Assembly: GCF_901827205.1 (NCBI RefSeq)
Contig: NZ_LR594675.1
Location: 1,674,001-1,738,000, forward strand
DNA length: 64,000 nucleotides
Reading direction: 5' to 3'
DNA from: Variovorax sp. PBS-H4
GTDB lineage: Bacteria; Pseudomonadota; Gammaproteobacteria; Burkholderiales; Burkholderiaceae_C
The notes beneath the pieces were generated by a model that made no database searches, was not told where the DNA came from, and saw only the letters and a program-made list of their open reading frames with translations. The translations under genes and the position numbers were made by a program. This document shows, in pieces, positions 26,155 through 35,560 of this stretch (the first letter of the stretch is position 1; each line of letters begins with the position of its first letter).

Positions 26155-26904
26155 ATGAAGGTTTTGGTGGCGGTGAAGCGTGTGGTGGACTACAACGTCA
26201 AGGTTCGCGTCAAGAGTGACGGCAGCGGCGCCGACATCGCCAACGTGAAGATGAGCATGAACCCGTTCGACGAGATCGCTGTCGAAGAGGCGGTCCGCCT
26301 GAAGGAGAAGGGCGTCGTCACCGAAGTCATCGCCGTCTCGTGCGGCGATGCCAAGTGCCAGGAGACGCTGCGCACCGCCATGGCCCTCGGCGCCGACCGC
26401 GGCATCCTGGTCGAGACCACCGAAGAGCTGCAGCCGCTGGCCGTCGCCAAGCTGCTGAAGGCACTTGTCGACAAGGAGCAACCCCAGTTGACCATCCTGG
26501 GCAAGCAGGCCATTGACGACGACGCCAACCAAACCGGCCAGATGCTGGCCGCGCTGGCCGACCTGCCGCAAGCCACCTTCGCATCGAAGGTCGACGTGGC
26601 GGACGGCAAGGTCACCGTCGTGCGCGAAGTCGACGGCGGCATGGAAACGCTGAGCCTGGCGCTTCCGGCCGTCATTACGACCGACCTGCGCCTGAACGAG
26701 CCCCGCTACGTGACGCTGCCCAACATCATGAAGGCCAAGAAGAAGCAGCTCGACACCTTCAAGCCTGAAGACCTCGGCGTCGACGTCAAGCCGCGCCTGA
26801 AGACCCTGAAGGTCAGCGAGCCGCCCAAGCGCGGCGCGGGCATCAAGGTGCCCGACGTGGCCACGCTGGTGGACAAGCTCAAGAACGAAGCCAAGGTGAT
26901 CTGA
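26155..26904 (+). CDS. etfB: Electron transfer flavoprotein, beta subunit
   Basis: The 249-residue beta subunit starts MKVLVAVKRVVDYNVKVRVK, as is standard; a TTG one codon upstream is unlikely to be used. The ribosome site GGAAGGAAG is at 26142-26150. With the alpha subunit it takes electrons from acyl-CoA dehydrogenases to ETF:ubiquinone oxidoreductase. The conserved KQAIDDDANQTGQMLAALAD segment binds AMP and forms the dimer face. It follows the second binding-protein gene by about 20 bp, so it may be co-expressed with that importer while also serving housekeeping dehydrogenases. Confidence 0.97.
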   Translation: MKVLVAVKRVVDYNVKVRVKSDGSGADIANVKMSMNPFDEIAVEEAVRLKEKGVVTEVIAVSCGDAKCQETLRTAMALGADRGILVETTEELQPLAVAKLLKALVDKEQPQLTILGKQAIDDDANQTGQMLAALADLPQATFASKVDVADGKVTVVREVDGGMETLSLALPAVITTDLRLNEPRYVTLPNIMKAKKKQLDTFKPEDLGVDVKPRLKTLKVSEPPKRGAGIKVPDVATLVDKLKNEAKVI

Positions 26905-26915
26905 GGACCAACGAC

Positions 26916-27851
26916 ATGACCGTACTAGTGATTGCAGAACACGACCACGCTACCGTCAAGCCGGCGACCCTCAACACCGTGACCGCGGCCATCGCCTGCG
27001 CCAGCGGCGACGTGCACGTGCTCGTGACCGGCACCAACGCCGCCCAAGTCGCCGCGGCCGCCGCGCAGATTGCCGGTGTCTCCAAGGTCATCGTGGCCGA
27101 TAGCCCGTCCCTCGCCGAGAACCTCGCTGAGAACGTCGCCGCGCAGGTCCTGGCCATCGCATCGAACTACAGCCACATCCTGTTCCCGTCGACCGCCAAC
27201 GGCAAGAGTGCCGCGCCGCGCGTGGCCGCCAAGCTCGACGTGGCGCAGATCAGCGACATCACTTTGGTTGTGAGCCCCGATACCTTCGAACGCCCGATCT
27301 ACGCCGGCAACGCCATCGCGATCGTGCAGAGCAGCGATGCAACCAAGGTCATCACCGTGCGCATCACCGGCTTCGATGCCGCGGCTGCCACGGGCAGCAG
27401 CGCATCGGTCGAAACCGCAGAAGGCGTGGCCGATTCGGGCAAGAGCAGCTTCGTCGGCCGTGAAGTCACGAAGAGCGAACGCCCCGAACTCACGGCTGCC
27501 AAGATCATCGTTTCGGGCGGGCGGGCTCTTGGCAGTGCTGAGAAGTTCACCGAAGTCATGGCGCCCCTGGCCGACAAGCTTAATGCGGGCCTCGGTGCAA
27601 GTCGCGCAGCGGTCGATGCGGGCTACGCACCGAACGACTGGCAAGTGGGCCAGACCGGCAAGATCGTCGCGCCGCAGCTCTATATCGCCGCAGGCATCTC
27701 GGGCGCGATCCAACATTTGGCCGGCATGAAGGACTCCAAGGTGATCGTCGCCATCAACATGGACGAGGAAGCGCCGATTTTCTCGATGGCCGATTACGGT
27801 CTTGTGGCCGACCTGTTCACGGCCGTGCCGGAGCTCTCGACACTTCTTTGA
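26916..27851 (+). CDS. etfA: Electron transfer flavoprotein, alpha subunit
   Basis: This 311-residue alpha subunit carries the FAD site in its C-terminal third: SGGRALGSAEKF, VDAGYAPNDWQVGQTGKIVAPQLY (shown in part), ISGAIQHLAGMKDSKVIVAIN. It is 11 bp after etfB in one operon, which ends at a strong hairpin around 27995. No dehydrogenase gene follows, although acd genes often adjoin etfBA in related bacteria. The three acyl-CoA dehydrogenase-like genes here are about 25 kb to the left. Confidence 0.97.
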   Translation: MTVLVIAEHDHATVKPATLNTVTAAIACASGDVHVLVTGTNAAQVAAAAAQIAGVSKVIVADSPSLAENLAENVAAQVLAIASNYSHILFPSTANGKSAAPRVAAKLDVAQISDITLVVSPDTFERPIYAGNAIAIVQSSDATKVITVRITGFDAAAATGSSASVETAEGVADSGKSSFVGREVTKSERPELTAAKIIVSGGRALGSAEKFTEVMAPLADKLNAGLGASRAAVDAGYAPNDWQVGQTGKIVAPQLYIAAGISGAIQHLAGMKDSKVIVAINMDEEAPIFSMADYGLVADLFTAVPELSTLL

Positions 27852-27994
27852 TGCCTTCGTCGCTCGCCCGATGCTGCTAGGTGTTGAGGCTGCTCTTTCT
27901 CGGCGGCAGAAGCGTAGGCTCCATGCGCCCTGCATCCCGACATTCGGCCGACACCCTCCCGCCAGAAGGCCTGCGCCGGCATTCAACACGCAAG

Positions 27995-28026
27995 AAGCCC
28001 AAGAGATCAAACTCCTGGGCTTTTTT
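27995..28026 (+). terminator. Rho-independent terminator after etfBA
   Basis: AAGCCCAAGAG and CTCCTGGGCTT pair with one mismatch around an ATCAAA loop, followed by TTTTTT. It lies about 145 bp after the etfA stop. The convergent response-regulator gene (minus) ends inside the loop at 28007, so the hairpin could act in both directions. Confidence 0.75.
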
Positions 28027-28429
28027 GTTGGCTCTCGTTCGACAGGTAGTCGAAGAAGGCTTCGAGTTCGGTGGACTTGTCGAAGACCGCGCTCGCACCG
28101 GCCGTCGCGCACCGGCTGCGAATCTCCGGTGTCGCATAGTTCGTCAGCACCACGATCCTCTGGTCCGAACGTCGGTCCTTGAAAGCTCGCAGCACCGTCA
28201 GCCCGGAGCCTTCCTTGAGAAACAAGTCCAGGATCATCAGGTTCCACCGCTCGGCGTAGCGGGTCGCCGCAACGATGGCTTCGGAAGCGGTCTCTGCCGT
28301 CGCCAGAACTTCGATATCGGCAAACTCCAACAGCGCAGCAATCAGGTTGTCGCGAATGGTCTTGCTGTCTTCGACAAGAATGGTTGCCAACAACACGCCC
28401 GCGACCTTTCCTCTGATTTTTTCCGGCAC
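28007..28429 (-). CDS. Single-domain response regulator (receiver only)
   Basis: This 140-residue protein is a receiver domain with no output domain. ILVEDSKTIRDNL supplies the acidic pocket, ILDLFLKEGSG the phospho-accepting Asp, VVLTNYATPE the switch Thr, and FDKSTELE the conserved Lys. It resembles CheY-like or phosphorelay receivers. No kinase is adjacent; the nearest is at 35980. A GTG at 28398 is a possible later start, because the first 15 residues are outside the domain. The gene ends in the loop of the etf terminator. Confidence 0.85.
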   Translation of the reverse strand: MPEKIRGKVAGVLLATILVEDSKTIRDNLIAALLEFADIEVLATAETASEAIVAATRYAERWNLMILDLFLKEGSGLTVLRAFKDRRSDQRIVVLTNYATPEIRSRCATAGASAVFDKSTELEAFFDYLSNESQQKSPGV

Positions 28430-28649
28430 CGTTGCCGATGCGCTTGTTCTACGCGTCCGCCCGCGCGGGGAGCTGTAGGCGGAGCACCCGAGAAGGGCGG
28501 TGTGTCGATGGGTCCGCTGCGGCGGTGTGCTCCTTCCCGCAAGTCGATGGGCTTTTCACGTGCGAGAAGAGTCGTTCGAAAATGAATACGAAAGTATGGG
28601 AGTTTTTCACAGGCATCTAAGGTTTTGAGCATTTAAGAAGCCCAAAGTA

Positions 28650-28673
28650 CTACATTTGTTGGCCAAAATGTAG
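28650..28673. repeat. Inverted repeat ahead of a small ORF
   Basis: CTACATTT and AAATGTAG form a perfect 8-bp inverted repeat around GTTGGCCA, ending 4 bases before the ATG of the 66-codon frame at 28677. The segment is much more AT-rich than its surroundings. It could be an operator or an RNA hairpin masking the start; neither is proven. Confidence 0.35.
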
Positions 28674-28676
28674 GCC

Positions 28677-28877
28677 ATGAAAGATGCAACCGATACCAAC
28701 CTGGGGTGGTGGACCGACAAGCCCGAGCGAGCGCCGCGGGCCTCTTCGTTCAACCCGATCTCCGGCCCTTTCCGTCGGCGGCGACCGGAAAACGTATGGA
28801 TCAAGGCAGCGCTGATCCTTGCACTCATGGTCGGCTTTGGCTGGTCGCTGCTGAATCTCGCGCGCTTCTTGGCCTAG
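28677..28877 (+). CDS. Small hypothetical membrane protein (66 aa)
   Basis: The frame encodes 66 residues: a polar, basic N-terminus rich in Arg and Pro, then one hydrophobic helix (WIKAALILALMVGFGWSLL, about residues 41-59). I do not recognise it. There is no convincing ribosome site, only AGG close to the ATG, so it could be spurious. Its favour rests on the membrane helix, the AT-rich upstream dyad and the absence of another gene in 28430-29091. Confidence 0.35.
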   Translation: MKDATDTNLGWWTDKPERAPRASSFNPISGPFRRRRPENVWIKAALILALMVGFGWSLLNLARFLA

Positions 28878-28985
28878 GAGTCGAGCCGCGAATTGGCCGA
28901 GCGGCCCAGTCCGGCGGCATGAGGCAATGCCAGCGAGGGCCGCACTTTAAGACAGGCCTAAGACTGGCGTTTCAACATCGAGGTA

Positions 28986-29063
28986 GACAGTCGCCCGGCG
29001 CTGGTAGAGGTCGCTTCGGCTCCCGCCCCCTGCTGGGCGGGTTCCTCGATGCCGGCGACTGTC
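28986..29063. repeat. Nested inverted repeats in a gene-free gap
   Basis: GACAGTCGCC (28986-28995) pairs with GGCGACTGTC (29054-29063), and inside it CCCGCCC (29022-29028) pairs with GGGCGGG (29035-29041). The gap separates the small plus-strand frame from a convergent SDR gene, so the structure may be a terminator for either. There is no U tract. Confidence 0.3.
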
Positions 29064-29091
29064 GCTATTTGTAGAAGAACGGGGCGATGCC

Positions 29092-29883
29092 TCAGACCAC
29101 CAGCGGCGTCGCTGCTCCGTCCATCGAGACCATGGCGCCCGAGATGTAGCCGGCGCGCGGCGAGCTCAGGAACACGACGGCACTGGCGATGTCTTCCGGG
29201 TTCGCGATGCGCCCCAGCGGCATGCGGGCCTCGGCATCGCGCCGCACCTCCTCTTCGCTGCGCTGGTGCAGGCGCGCGTCGGCCGCCAGGCCTTCGGCCA
29301 TGCGCTCGGTCAATGTCATCGCGGGATTGACCGCGTTCACGCGCACCCCCAGCCGCCCGTAGGCGGCGGCGAGGCCGGCGGTGGCCAGCATCAGTGCCGC
29401 GTTGGCTGCGCCGCCAGCCAAGTGGGTGGGCGCGGCGACCTTGCCGCCCATGCCGATGATGTTGACGATGGCGCCCGCGCCCCGCGCGCCCATGCGCTTG
29501 ATCGCCGGATCCATCACGTGGATGTAGGTGAAGAACTTGGCTTGCATCGCGTCGTGCCACGCTTGCGGCTGCAGCTCGCCGAAGGGCGTGCGCCGCGCGG
29601 CGCCCGCGGAGTTGACCAGCACCTCCACCGGGCCGAGGCCCGCCTCGGCGGCATCCAGCATCGCGAGCGCCGCAGCTGCGTCGCCCAAGTCGGCGCTGTG
29701 GCCGCGTACCGCGGCATGGCCTTCCGAGCGCAGCTGCGCGAGGGCCGCGTCGAGGTGCGCCTGGCTGCGCCCGGCCAGGCTGACCTGCGCGCCTTCGCGC
29801 AGGAACTCGCGGGCGCAGGCCAGGCCGATGCCGCGGCTGCCGCCGGTGATGAGGACGTGCTTGCCGCTCAATTGAAGATCCAT
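29092..29883 (-). CDS. Atypical SDR lacking both catalytic Tyr and Lys
   Basis: The start at 29883 is set by GGAGG just upstream; the frame is open a little further. The 263-residue product keeps the nucleotide-binding TGGSRGIG (13-20) and the C-terminal ISGAMVSMDG. The active-site block reads NIIGMGGKVAAPTHLAGGAAN (141-161), so His154 replaces Tyr and Gly158 replaces Lys. It belongs with the same SDR subgroup as the gene at 13545, but is more degenerate. Dehydrogenase activity is doubtful. It stands alone between a small frame and the divergent CBS protein gene. Confidence 0.82.
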   Translation of the reverse strand: MDLQLSGKHVLITGGSRGIGLACAREFLREGAQVSLAGRSQAHLDAALAQLRSEGHAAVRGHSADLGDAAAALAMLDAAEAGLGPVEVLVNSAGAARRTPFGELQPQAWHDAMQAKFFTYIHVMDPAIKRMGARGAGAIVNIIGMGGKVAAPTHLAGGAANAALMLATAGLAAAYGRLGVRVNAVNPAMTLTERMAEGLAADARLHQRSEEEVRRDAEARMPLGRIANPEDIASAVVFLSSPRAGYISGAMVSMDGAATPLVV

Positions 29884-30011
29884 GAAGCCTCCGGGGTCGA
29901 GTTGCCGAAACAGCAAGATCTTAGGGGTGGTCTTTAGGGGGACTTGCCGAGTTCGGCCCGCCTATGTTGTCATCCATGCACCATTCCTATTGCTGTTCGG
30001 AGGCACCAACG

Positions 30012-30455
30012 ATGAAGACCGTGGCAGAAATTCTCAAGGACAAAGGCGACCGTGCCGTTCACAGCCTCGGGCCCGACGCCTCGGTCTATGAGGCCGTCGC
30101 GCTGATGGCGCGAAAGAACATCGGTGCCCTGCTGGTGATGGAGGGCGAGCGCATTGTGGGAATGCTCAGCGAGCGCGACTACGCGCGCAAGGTCGTGCTG
30201 ATGGCGCGCTCATCCAAGGACACCCGCCTGCGCGAGATCATGACCCCAACCGTGATCTATGTGCATCCTTCGCAGAGCAGCGAGGAATGCATGGCGGTAA
30301 TGACCGAGAACCGGGTGCGCCACCTGCCGGTGCTCGATGACGAGGACCGGCTCATCGGGCTCATCTCGATCGGCGACTTGGTCAAGGGCATTATCTCGGA
30401 GCAGAAGTTCATCATCGAGCAGCTTCAGCACTACATCTCGGGCGAGCACGCCTGA
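30012..30455 (+). CDS. CBS-domain pair protein
   Basis: This 147-residue protein consists of two CBS motifs forming a Bateman module that senses adenine nucleotides. Motifs are VYEAVALMARKNIGALLVMEGERIVG (in part) and MTENRVRHLPVLDDEDRLIGLISIGDLVK (in part). GGAGG precedes the ATG at 30012; the frame is open upstream without a ribosome site. Such stand-alone proteins are common in Burkholderiales. The gene is 96 bp before NAD-glutamate dehydrogenase, and a regulatory link is only a guess. Confidence 0.93.
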   Translation: MKTVAEILKDKGDRAVHSLGPDASVYEAVALMARKNIGALLVMEGERIVGMLSERDYARKVVLMARSSKDTRLREIMTPTVIYVHPSQSSEECMAVMTENRVRHLPVLDDEDRLIGLISIGDLVKGIISEQKFIIEQLQHYISGEHA

Positions 30456-30551
30456 GCTGGAGCCAGCCAGCTGCGCCGGCCGCCCGGGGCGAAGCAATTC
30501 ATTTGCGCGACCCGATTGCGATGTAGATTAGGGCGCCAACCGGAGACGAGC

Positions 30552-33500
30552 ATGCTGATGACCACGCAGACGACCGAAGCCGCGCGCAAGGACGAGCGCC
30601 TCAAGGAAGTAGAGCAGCTGGTGCGTGCCAAGCTCCCGGCCGAATCGGTGGAGGAAGTCTGCGCCTTCGTGCGCCGCTACTTCGCCCAGGTCGACCCGGA
30701 AGACCTGGACGAGCGGCCGGCGGCGGACCTCTACGGCGCCGCGCTTTCGCACTGGAGCTTCGCGCGCAAGCGCGAGACGGGACGGGCCAAGCTGCGGGTC
30801 TTCAACCCGACGGTCGCGGAGCACGGCTGGCAGTCGACCCACACCATCATCGAGATGGTGAACGACGATATGCCCTTCCTGGTCGATTCGGTCACGATGG
30901 AGGTCAACCGCCACGGGCTCACGCTGCACCTGATCATTCATCCGCTCATGGCAGTGGATCGCGGCGCGGACGGCGTGCTGCGGGGCCTGGCGAGTGAGGC
31001 GGGAGCATCGCCGGATGCGCGCCGCGAGTCCTTCATCCACGTCGAGGTCGACCGCGTGCCGGAGCCGGCGCGCATGGAGGCGCTGGCCGTCGACCTCGAG
31101 CGCGTGCTCGACGACGTGCGCCGGGCCGTGGCCGACTGGAAGCTCATGCGGGAGCGGGTGCTCGCGATCGTGCAGGGCCTCGACAACCGCCCGCCGCCCA
31201 TCCCGCCACAGGAGCTGGCCGAGGGCCAGGCCTTCCTGCGCTGGCTGGCCGACGACCATTTCACCTTTCTCGGCTATCGCAGCCACGAGCTGGTCAAGGC
31301 CAACGGCGACGATGCGCTGAAGATCGTGCCGGGTTCGAGCCTGGGCATCCTGCGCGACGCAGAGGCGCCGAGCGCCAACGCCGCCTTCGCCGCGCTGCCG
31401 CCCGAAATCCGCGCCAATGCACGCCGGCCCGAGCTGCTGGTGGTGACCAAGTCGACGTCGCGCTCCACCGTTCACCGGCCCGGCCACCTCGACTACGTGG
31501 CCGTCAAGCGATTCGACGAGCGGGGCGAGGTGTGCGGGGAAGACCGTTTTCTGGGACTCTTCACGTCCACCGCCTACAGCGCGAATCCGGCCGATATCCC
31601 GCTGTTGCGCCGCAAGATCGCCAGGGTGGTGGAGCGTGCCGGTCTCGCGGCCGGAAGCCATTCGGGCAAGGCGCTGATCAACATCCTCGAGACCTACCCG
31701 CGCGACGAGCTGTTTCAGATCGGCAACGATGACCTGCTGCAGACGGCGACGGGCATCCTGCACCTGGGCGAACGCCAGCGCTTCCGCCTGTTCGTGCGGC
31801 GCGATCCGTTCGAGCGCTTCCTCTCTTGCCTGATCTACGCGCCGCGCGAGAACTACACCACGGAGCTGCGCCAGAGGTGGCAGGACATCCTGATGCGCGA
31901 GTTCAACGGGATCGCTTCGGAGTTCAACGTGCACCTGTCCGAATCGGTGCTGGCGCGCGTCCAGATCACGGTGCGCACCAAGCCCGGGAGCATCCCCGCT
32001 TTCGATGTGCGCGAGCTGGAGGAGAAGCTCGTGGCCGCCGCCCGCCGCTGGGGCGACGACCTGAAGACCGCACTGATCGAAGCCGCCGGCGAGGCGCAGG
32101 GCAACGCCTTGCTGCGGCGCTTTGGAACGGCCTTCCCGGCGGGTTACCGCGACGAGTTCGCCGCGCGCGCCGCGGTGCACGACATCCAGCTGATGGCGCA
32201 ACTGGGCGACGAGCAGCGCCTGGGGATGAACCTGTACCGCCCGCTGGAAGCGCCCCCCGGCACGCTGCGCTTCAAGGTGCTGCGCCGCGGCGAGCCGATC
32301 ACCCTGTCGGCCAGCCTGCCGATGCTCGAGCACCTCGGCATGAAGGTGCTCGACGAGCATCCGCACCGCGTCGCGCCGCAGGGCGAGTCGCCGGTCTGGG
32401 TCCATGACTTCGGACTCCTGGCGGCCTCGGGCGACACCGAGATCGAAGTCGATGCGCTGCGCCCGGTGTTCGAGGCGGCCTTCGACGCCGTGCTGAACGG
32501 AGAGGTCGAGAACGACGACTTCAACCGCCTCGTGACGGCGGTGCAGTTGCCGGTGCACGAGATCGTGATCCTGCGCGCCTACGCCAAGTACATGCGGCAG
32601 ATCGGCTTCGCCCTCTCGCAGTCTTTCATCGAGGGCACGCTGGCCACGCATGCCGGGATCGCGCGGGCGCTGGTCGAGCTCTTCAAGCTGCGCTTCGACC
32701 CGCAGCCCGCGCCCGACGCGCAGGTGCGCGAGGAAGACAAGGTGCGCGAGATCGAGGCCGCGCTGGACGGTGTGTCCAACCTGTCTGAAGACCGCGTGCT
32801 GCGCCAGTACCTGGCGCTGATCCAGGCCACCCTGCGGACCAACTACTGGCGCCGCGATGCGGCGGGCCGGCGTCGCGCGTTCCTGTCCTTCAAGTTCGAC
32901 GCGGCCAAGGTGCCGGACCTGCCGGCACCCAAGCCGCTGTTCGAGATCTTCGTGTATTCGACGCGCTTCGAGGGCGTGCACCTGCGCGGCGGGCGGGTGG
33001 CGCGGGGCGGCCTGCGCTGGTCGGACCGGCCGGAGGATTTCCGCACCGAAGTGCTGGGCCTGGTCAAGGCGCAGATGGTGAAGAACACGGTGATCGTTCC
33101 CGTGGGTTCCAAGGGCGGCTTCGTCCTCAAGCGCGCGCCGGCAGCGAGCGACCGCGACGCCTACCTGCGCGAGGGCGTGGCCTGCTACCAGGACTACCTG
33201 CGAGGCTTGCTCGACATCACCGACAACCTGGCGGGCACGGCCATCGTGCCGCCGCCGCAGGTGCGCCGCCACGATCCCGACGACGCCTACCTGGTCGTCG
33301 CGGCCGACAAAGGCACCGCCACTTTCAGCGACTACGCCAATGGCATCAGCAAGGAGTACGGCTTCTGGCTGGGCGATGCCTTCGCTTCGGGCGGCTCGGT
33401 CGGTTATGACCACAAGGCCATGGGGATCACCGCCCGCGGCGCCTGGGAGTCGGTCAAGCGGCATTTCCGCGAGATGGGTATCGACACCCAGAGCACCGAA

Positions 33501-35393
33501 TTCACCGTGGCCGGCGTCGGCGACATGTCGGGCGACGTGTTCGGCAACGGCATGCTGTTGTCGCCGCACATCCTGCTGGTGGCGGCCTTCGACCACCGGC
33601 ACATCTTCCTGGACCCGTTGCCCGATGCGGCGAAGAGCTTTGCCGAGCGCGAGCGCCTGTTCAAGCTGCCGCGTTCCTCGTGGGCCGACTACGACGCGAG
33701 CCTGATCTCCGAAGGCGGCGGCGTGCATCCGCGCAGCGCCAAGTCGATCCCGCTCACGCCGCAGGTGAAGCAGGTGCTGGACATCCAGGCCGACGCGATG
33801 ACGCCCACCGAGCTGGTCAACGCGATTCTCAAGGCCCCCGTGGCGCTGATCTACAACGGCGGCATCGGCACCTACGTGAAGGCGACCAGCGAGACCCACG
33901 CGCAGGTGGGGGACCGCGCCAACGACGCGCTGCGCGTCAACGGCCGCGAGCTGCGCTGCAAGGTTTTCGCCGAAGGCGGCAACCTCGGCTGCACGCAGCT
34001 CGGGCGCATCGAGTACGCGCGCGCGGGCGGGCGGATCAACACCGACGCCATCGACAACTCGGCCGGTGTCGACACGTCCGACCACGAGGTCAACATCAAG
34101 ATCTTGCTGGGCCTGCCGATCACCGAAGGAGAGCTCACCGAAAAGCAGCGCAACGCGATCCTGCCGGAGATGACCGACGACGTCGCCGCGCTGGTTCTGC
34201 GCGACAACGTCTTGCAGACCCAGGTGCTTTCGGTCACCGGGCGCATTGCACCGCAGCTGCTCGATGCGCAGACGCGTTTCATGCAGTACCTGGAGAAGGC
34301 CGGGCGGCTGAACCGCGCTATCGAGTACCTGCCTTCCGACGAGGAGCTGGCCGAGCGCCGTGCGCAGGGCCAGGGCCTCGCCAGCCCGGAGCGCGCGGTG
34401 GTGCTGGCCTACAGCAAGATCTGGCTGTACGACGAGCTGCTCGAGTCGACGCTGCCCGACGACCCGTGGGTCGCGACGGCGCTGGAGCGCTACTTCCCGT
34501 CGCTGCTGCGCCAGCGCTTCGCGGGCTGGATGCCGCGCCACCCGCTGAAGCGCGAGATCATTGCGACCCACGTCACCAACGGCACGATCAACCGGGTCGG
34601 CAGCACCTTCGTGCACCGGCTGGTCGAGACCACCGGCGCACGCGCCTTCGAGGTGGTGCGTGCCTATCTGCTGTCGCGCGAGATCTTCGGCATCGTGCCG
34701 CTGTGGCTCGCCATCGAGGGTCTGGACAACCGGGTCGACGACGAGGTGCAGTCCGGCATGTTGATCGATACCGGCCGGCAGCTGGAGCGCGGCACCATGT
34801 GGTTCCTGCGCTCACGCCGGCTGACCGGGGACATGGCATCCACCATCGAGCACTTCAAGTCCAACGTCGAGACGCTGTCGGCGCGTTTGCCGCAGCTGCT
34901 CGACGCCGACGAGCGCGCCCGCGTCGATGCCGCTGCGGCCCACTACACGGCGCGGGGTGTGCCGCGCGAACTGGCCGAGCGCGTGGTGAACTTCGGCACG
35001 CTCTACGCCACCCTCGACATCGCCGAGATCGCCGGCAGCGCGCGTTGGCCGGTCGAGCTGGCGGCGGCGGTCTACTTCGACCTTGCCAACCGCCTCGGCA
35101 TGCCGTGGCTGCGCGATCGCATCTCTGCGCTGCCGGGCGACCAGCACTGGCAGGCCCTGGCCAAGGGCGCCATGCAGGACGACCTCTCCGGCCTGCAGCG
35201 CGCGATCACCCATGCGGTGCTCACCGGCGGCAGCGAGGGCGAATCGCCGGCCGCGCGCGTCGAGGCGTGGCAGGCCAGCAACGGCCGCACGCTGGAGCGC
35301 GCAGCGCAGCTGATGGGCGAACTGCGCGCTGTCGCGGTGCCCGACGCCGCGATGCTGGCAGTGGCGCTGCGCGAGCTGCGGGCGCTGGCCTGA
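30552..35393 (+). CDS. NAD-specific glutamate dehydrogenase, large (180 kDa) type
   Basis: The 1,613-residue protein is the large bacterial NAD-GDH, which deaminates glutamate to 2-oxoglutarate and ammonia. The N-terminal about 700 residues hold ACT-like regulatory domains. The catalytic core follows, with RGGRVARGGLRWSDRPEDFRTE, VPVGSKGGFVLK (catalytic lysine region) and the Rossmann part around KVFAEGGNLGCTQLGRIEYA (each shown only in part). The start at 30552 follows CGGAG. No frame break is seen over 4.8 kb. A long open frame on the opposite strand is a GC artefact. Confidence 0.96.
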   Translation: MLMTTQTTEAARKDERLKEVEQLVRAKLPAESVEEVCAFVRRYFAQVDPEDLDERPAADLYGAALSHWSFARKRETGRAKLRVFNPTVAEHGWQSTHTIIEMVNDDMPFLVDSVTMEVNRHGLTLHLIIHPLMAVDRGADGVLRGLASEAGASPDARRESFIHVEVDRVPEPARMEALAVDLERVLDDVRRAVADWKLMRERVLAIVQGLDNRPPPIPPQELAEGQAFLRWLADDHFTFLGYRSHELVKANGDDALKIVPGSSLGILRDAEAPSANAAFAALPPEIRANARRPELLVVTKSTSRSTVHRPGHLDYVAVKRFDERGEVCGEDRFLGLFTSTAYSANPADIPLLRRKIARVVERAGLAAGSHSGKALINILETYPRDELFQIGNDDLLQTATGILHLGERQRFRLFVRRDPFERFLSCLIYAPRENYTTELRQRWQDILMREFNGIASEFNVHLSESVLARVQITVRTKPGSIPAFDVRELEEKLVAAARRWGDDLKTALIEAAGEAQGNALLRRFGTAFPAGYRDEFAARAAVHDIQLMAQLGDEQRLGMNLYRPLEAPPGTLRFKVLRRGEPITLSASLPMLEHLGMKVLDEHPHRVAPQGESPVWVHDFGLLAASGDTEIEVDALRPVFEAAFDAVLNGEVENDDFNRLVTAVQLPVHEIVILRAYAKYMRQIGFALSQSFIEGTLATHAGIARALVELFKLRFDPQPAPDAQVREEDKVREIEAALDGVSNLSEDRVLRQYLALIQATLRTNYWRRDAAGRRRAFLSFKFDAAKVPDLPAPKPLFEIFVYSTRFEGVHLRGGRVARGGLRWSDRPEDFRTEVLGLVKAQMVKNTVIVPVGSKGGFVLKRAPAASDRDAYLREGVACYQDYLRGLLDITDNLAGTAIVPPPQVRRHDPDDAYLVVAADKGTATFSDYANGISKEYGFWLGDAFASGGSVGYDHKAMGITARGAWESVKRHFREMGIDTQSTEFTVAGVGDMSGDVFGNGMLLSPHILLVAAFDHRHIFLDPLPDAAKSFAERERLFKLPRSSWADYDASLISEGGGVHPRSAKSIPLTPQVKQVLDIQADAMTPTELVNAILKAPVALIYNGGIGTYVKATSETHAQVGDRANDALRVNGRELRCKVFAEGGNLGCTQLGRIEYARAGGRINTDAIDNSAGVDTSDHEVNIKILLGLPITEGELTEKQRNAILPEMTDDVAALVLRDNVLQTQVLSVTGRIAPQLLDAQTRFMQYLEKAGRLNRAIEYLPSDEELAERRAQGQGLASPERAVVLAYSKIWLYDELLESTLPDDPWVATALERYFPSLLRQRFAGWMPRHPLKREIIATHVTNGTINRVGSTFVHRLVETTGARAFEVVRAYLLSREIFGIVPLWLAIEGLDNRVDDEVQSGMLIDTGRQLERGTMWFLRSRRLTGDMASTIEHFKSNVETLSARLPQLLDADERARVDAAAAHYTARGVPRELAERVVNFGTLYATLDIAEIAGSARWPVELAAAVYFDLANRLGMPWLRDRISALPGDQHWQALAKGAMQDDLSGLQRAITHAVLTGGSEGESPAARVEAWQASNGRTLERAAQLMGELRAVAVPDAAMLAVALRELRALA

Positions 35394-35560
35394 AGCTGTT
35401 CAGGACGCGTTGTGACCTCCCCTCGAACATGCGGGCCGTGCGCCGATAGTGGGCGGACAAAAGGCCCAGCGCGTCGTCCCGCCAGCCCGACATCGCGGGC
35501 TTCGCAGCGCCATGCTCCACAATCGCTACAAGAACACAACAAGAGCGAATGGAGGACTGG

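Noticed and set aside
28986..29063. A tRNA or riboswitch in the gap before the SDR
   Set aside because: Only two stems can be drawn, with no cloverleaf, CCA or known aptamer core; kept only as a repeat.
30528..34616. A very long open frame antisense to NAD-glutamate dehydrogenase
   Set aside because: It is a GC third-position artefact: no domain motifs, no ribosome site, and it lies opposite a fully convincing conserved enzyme.
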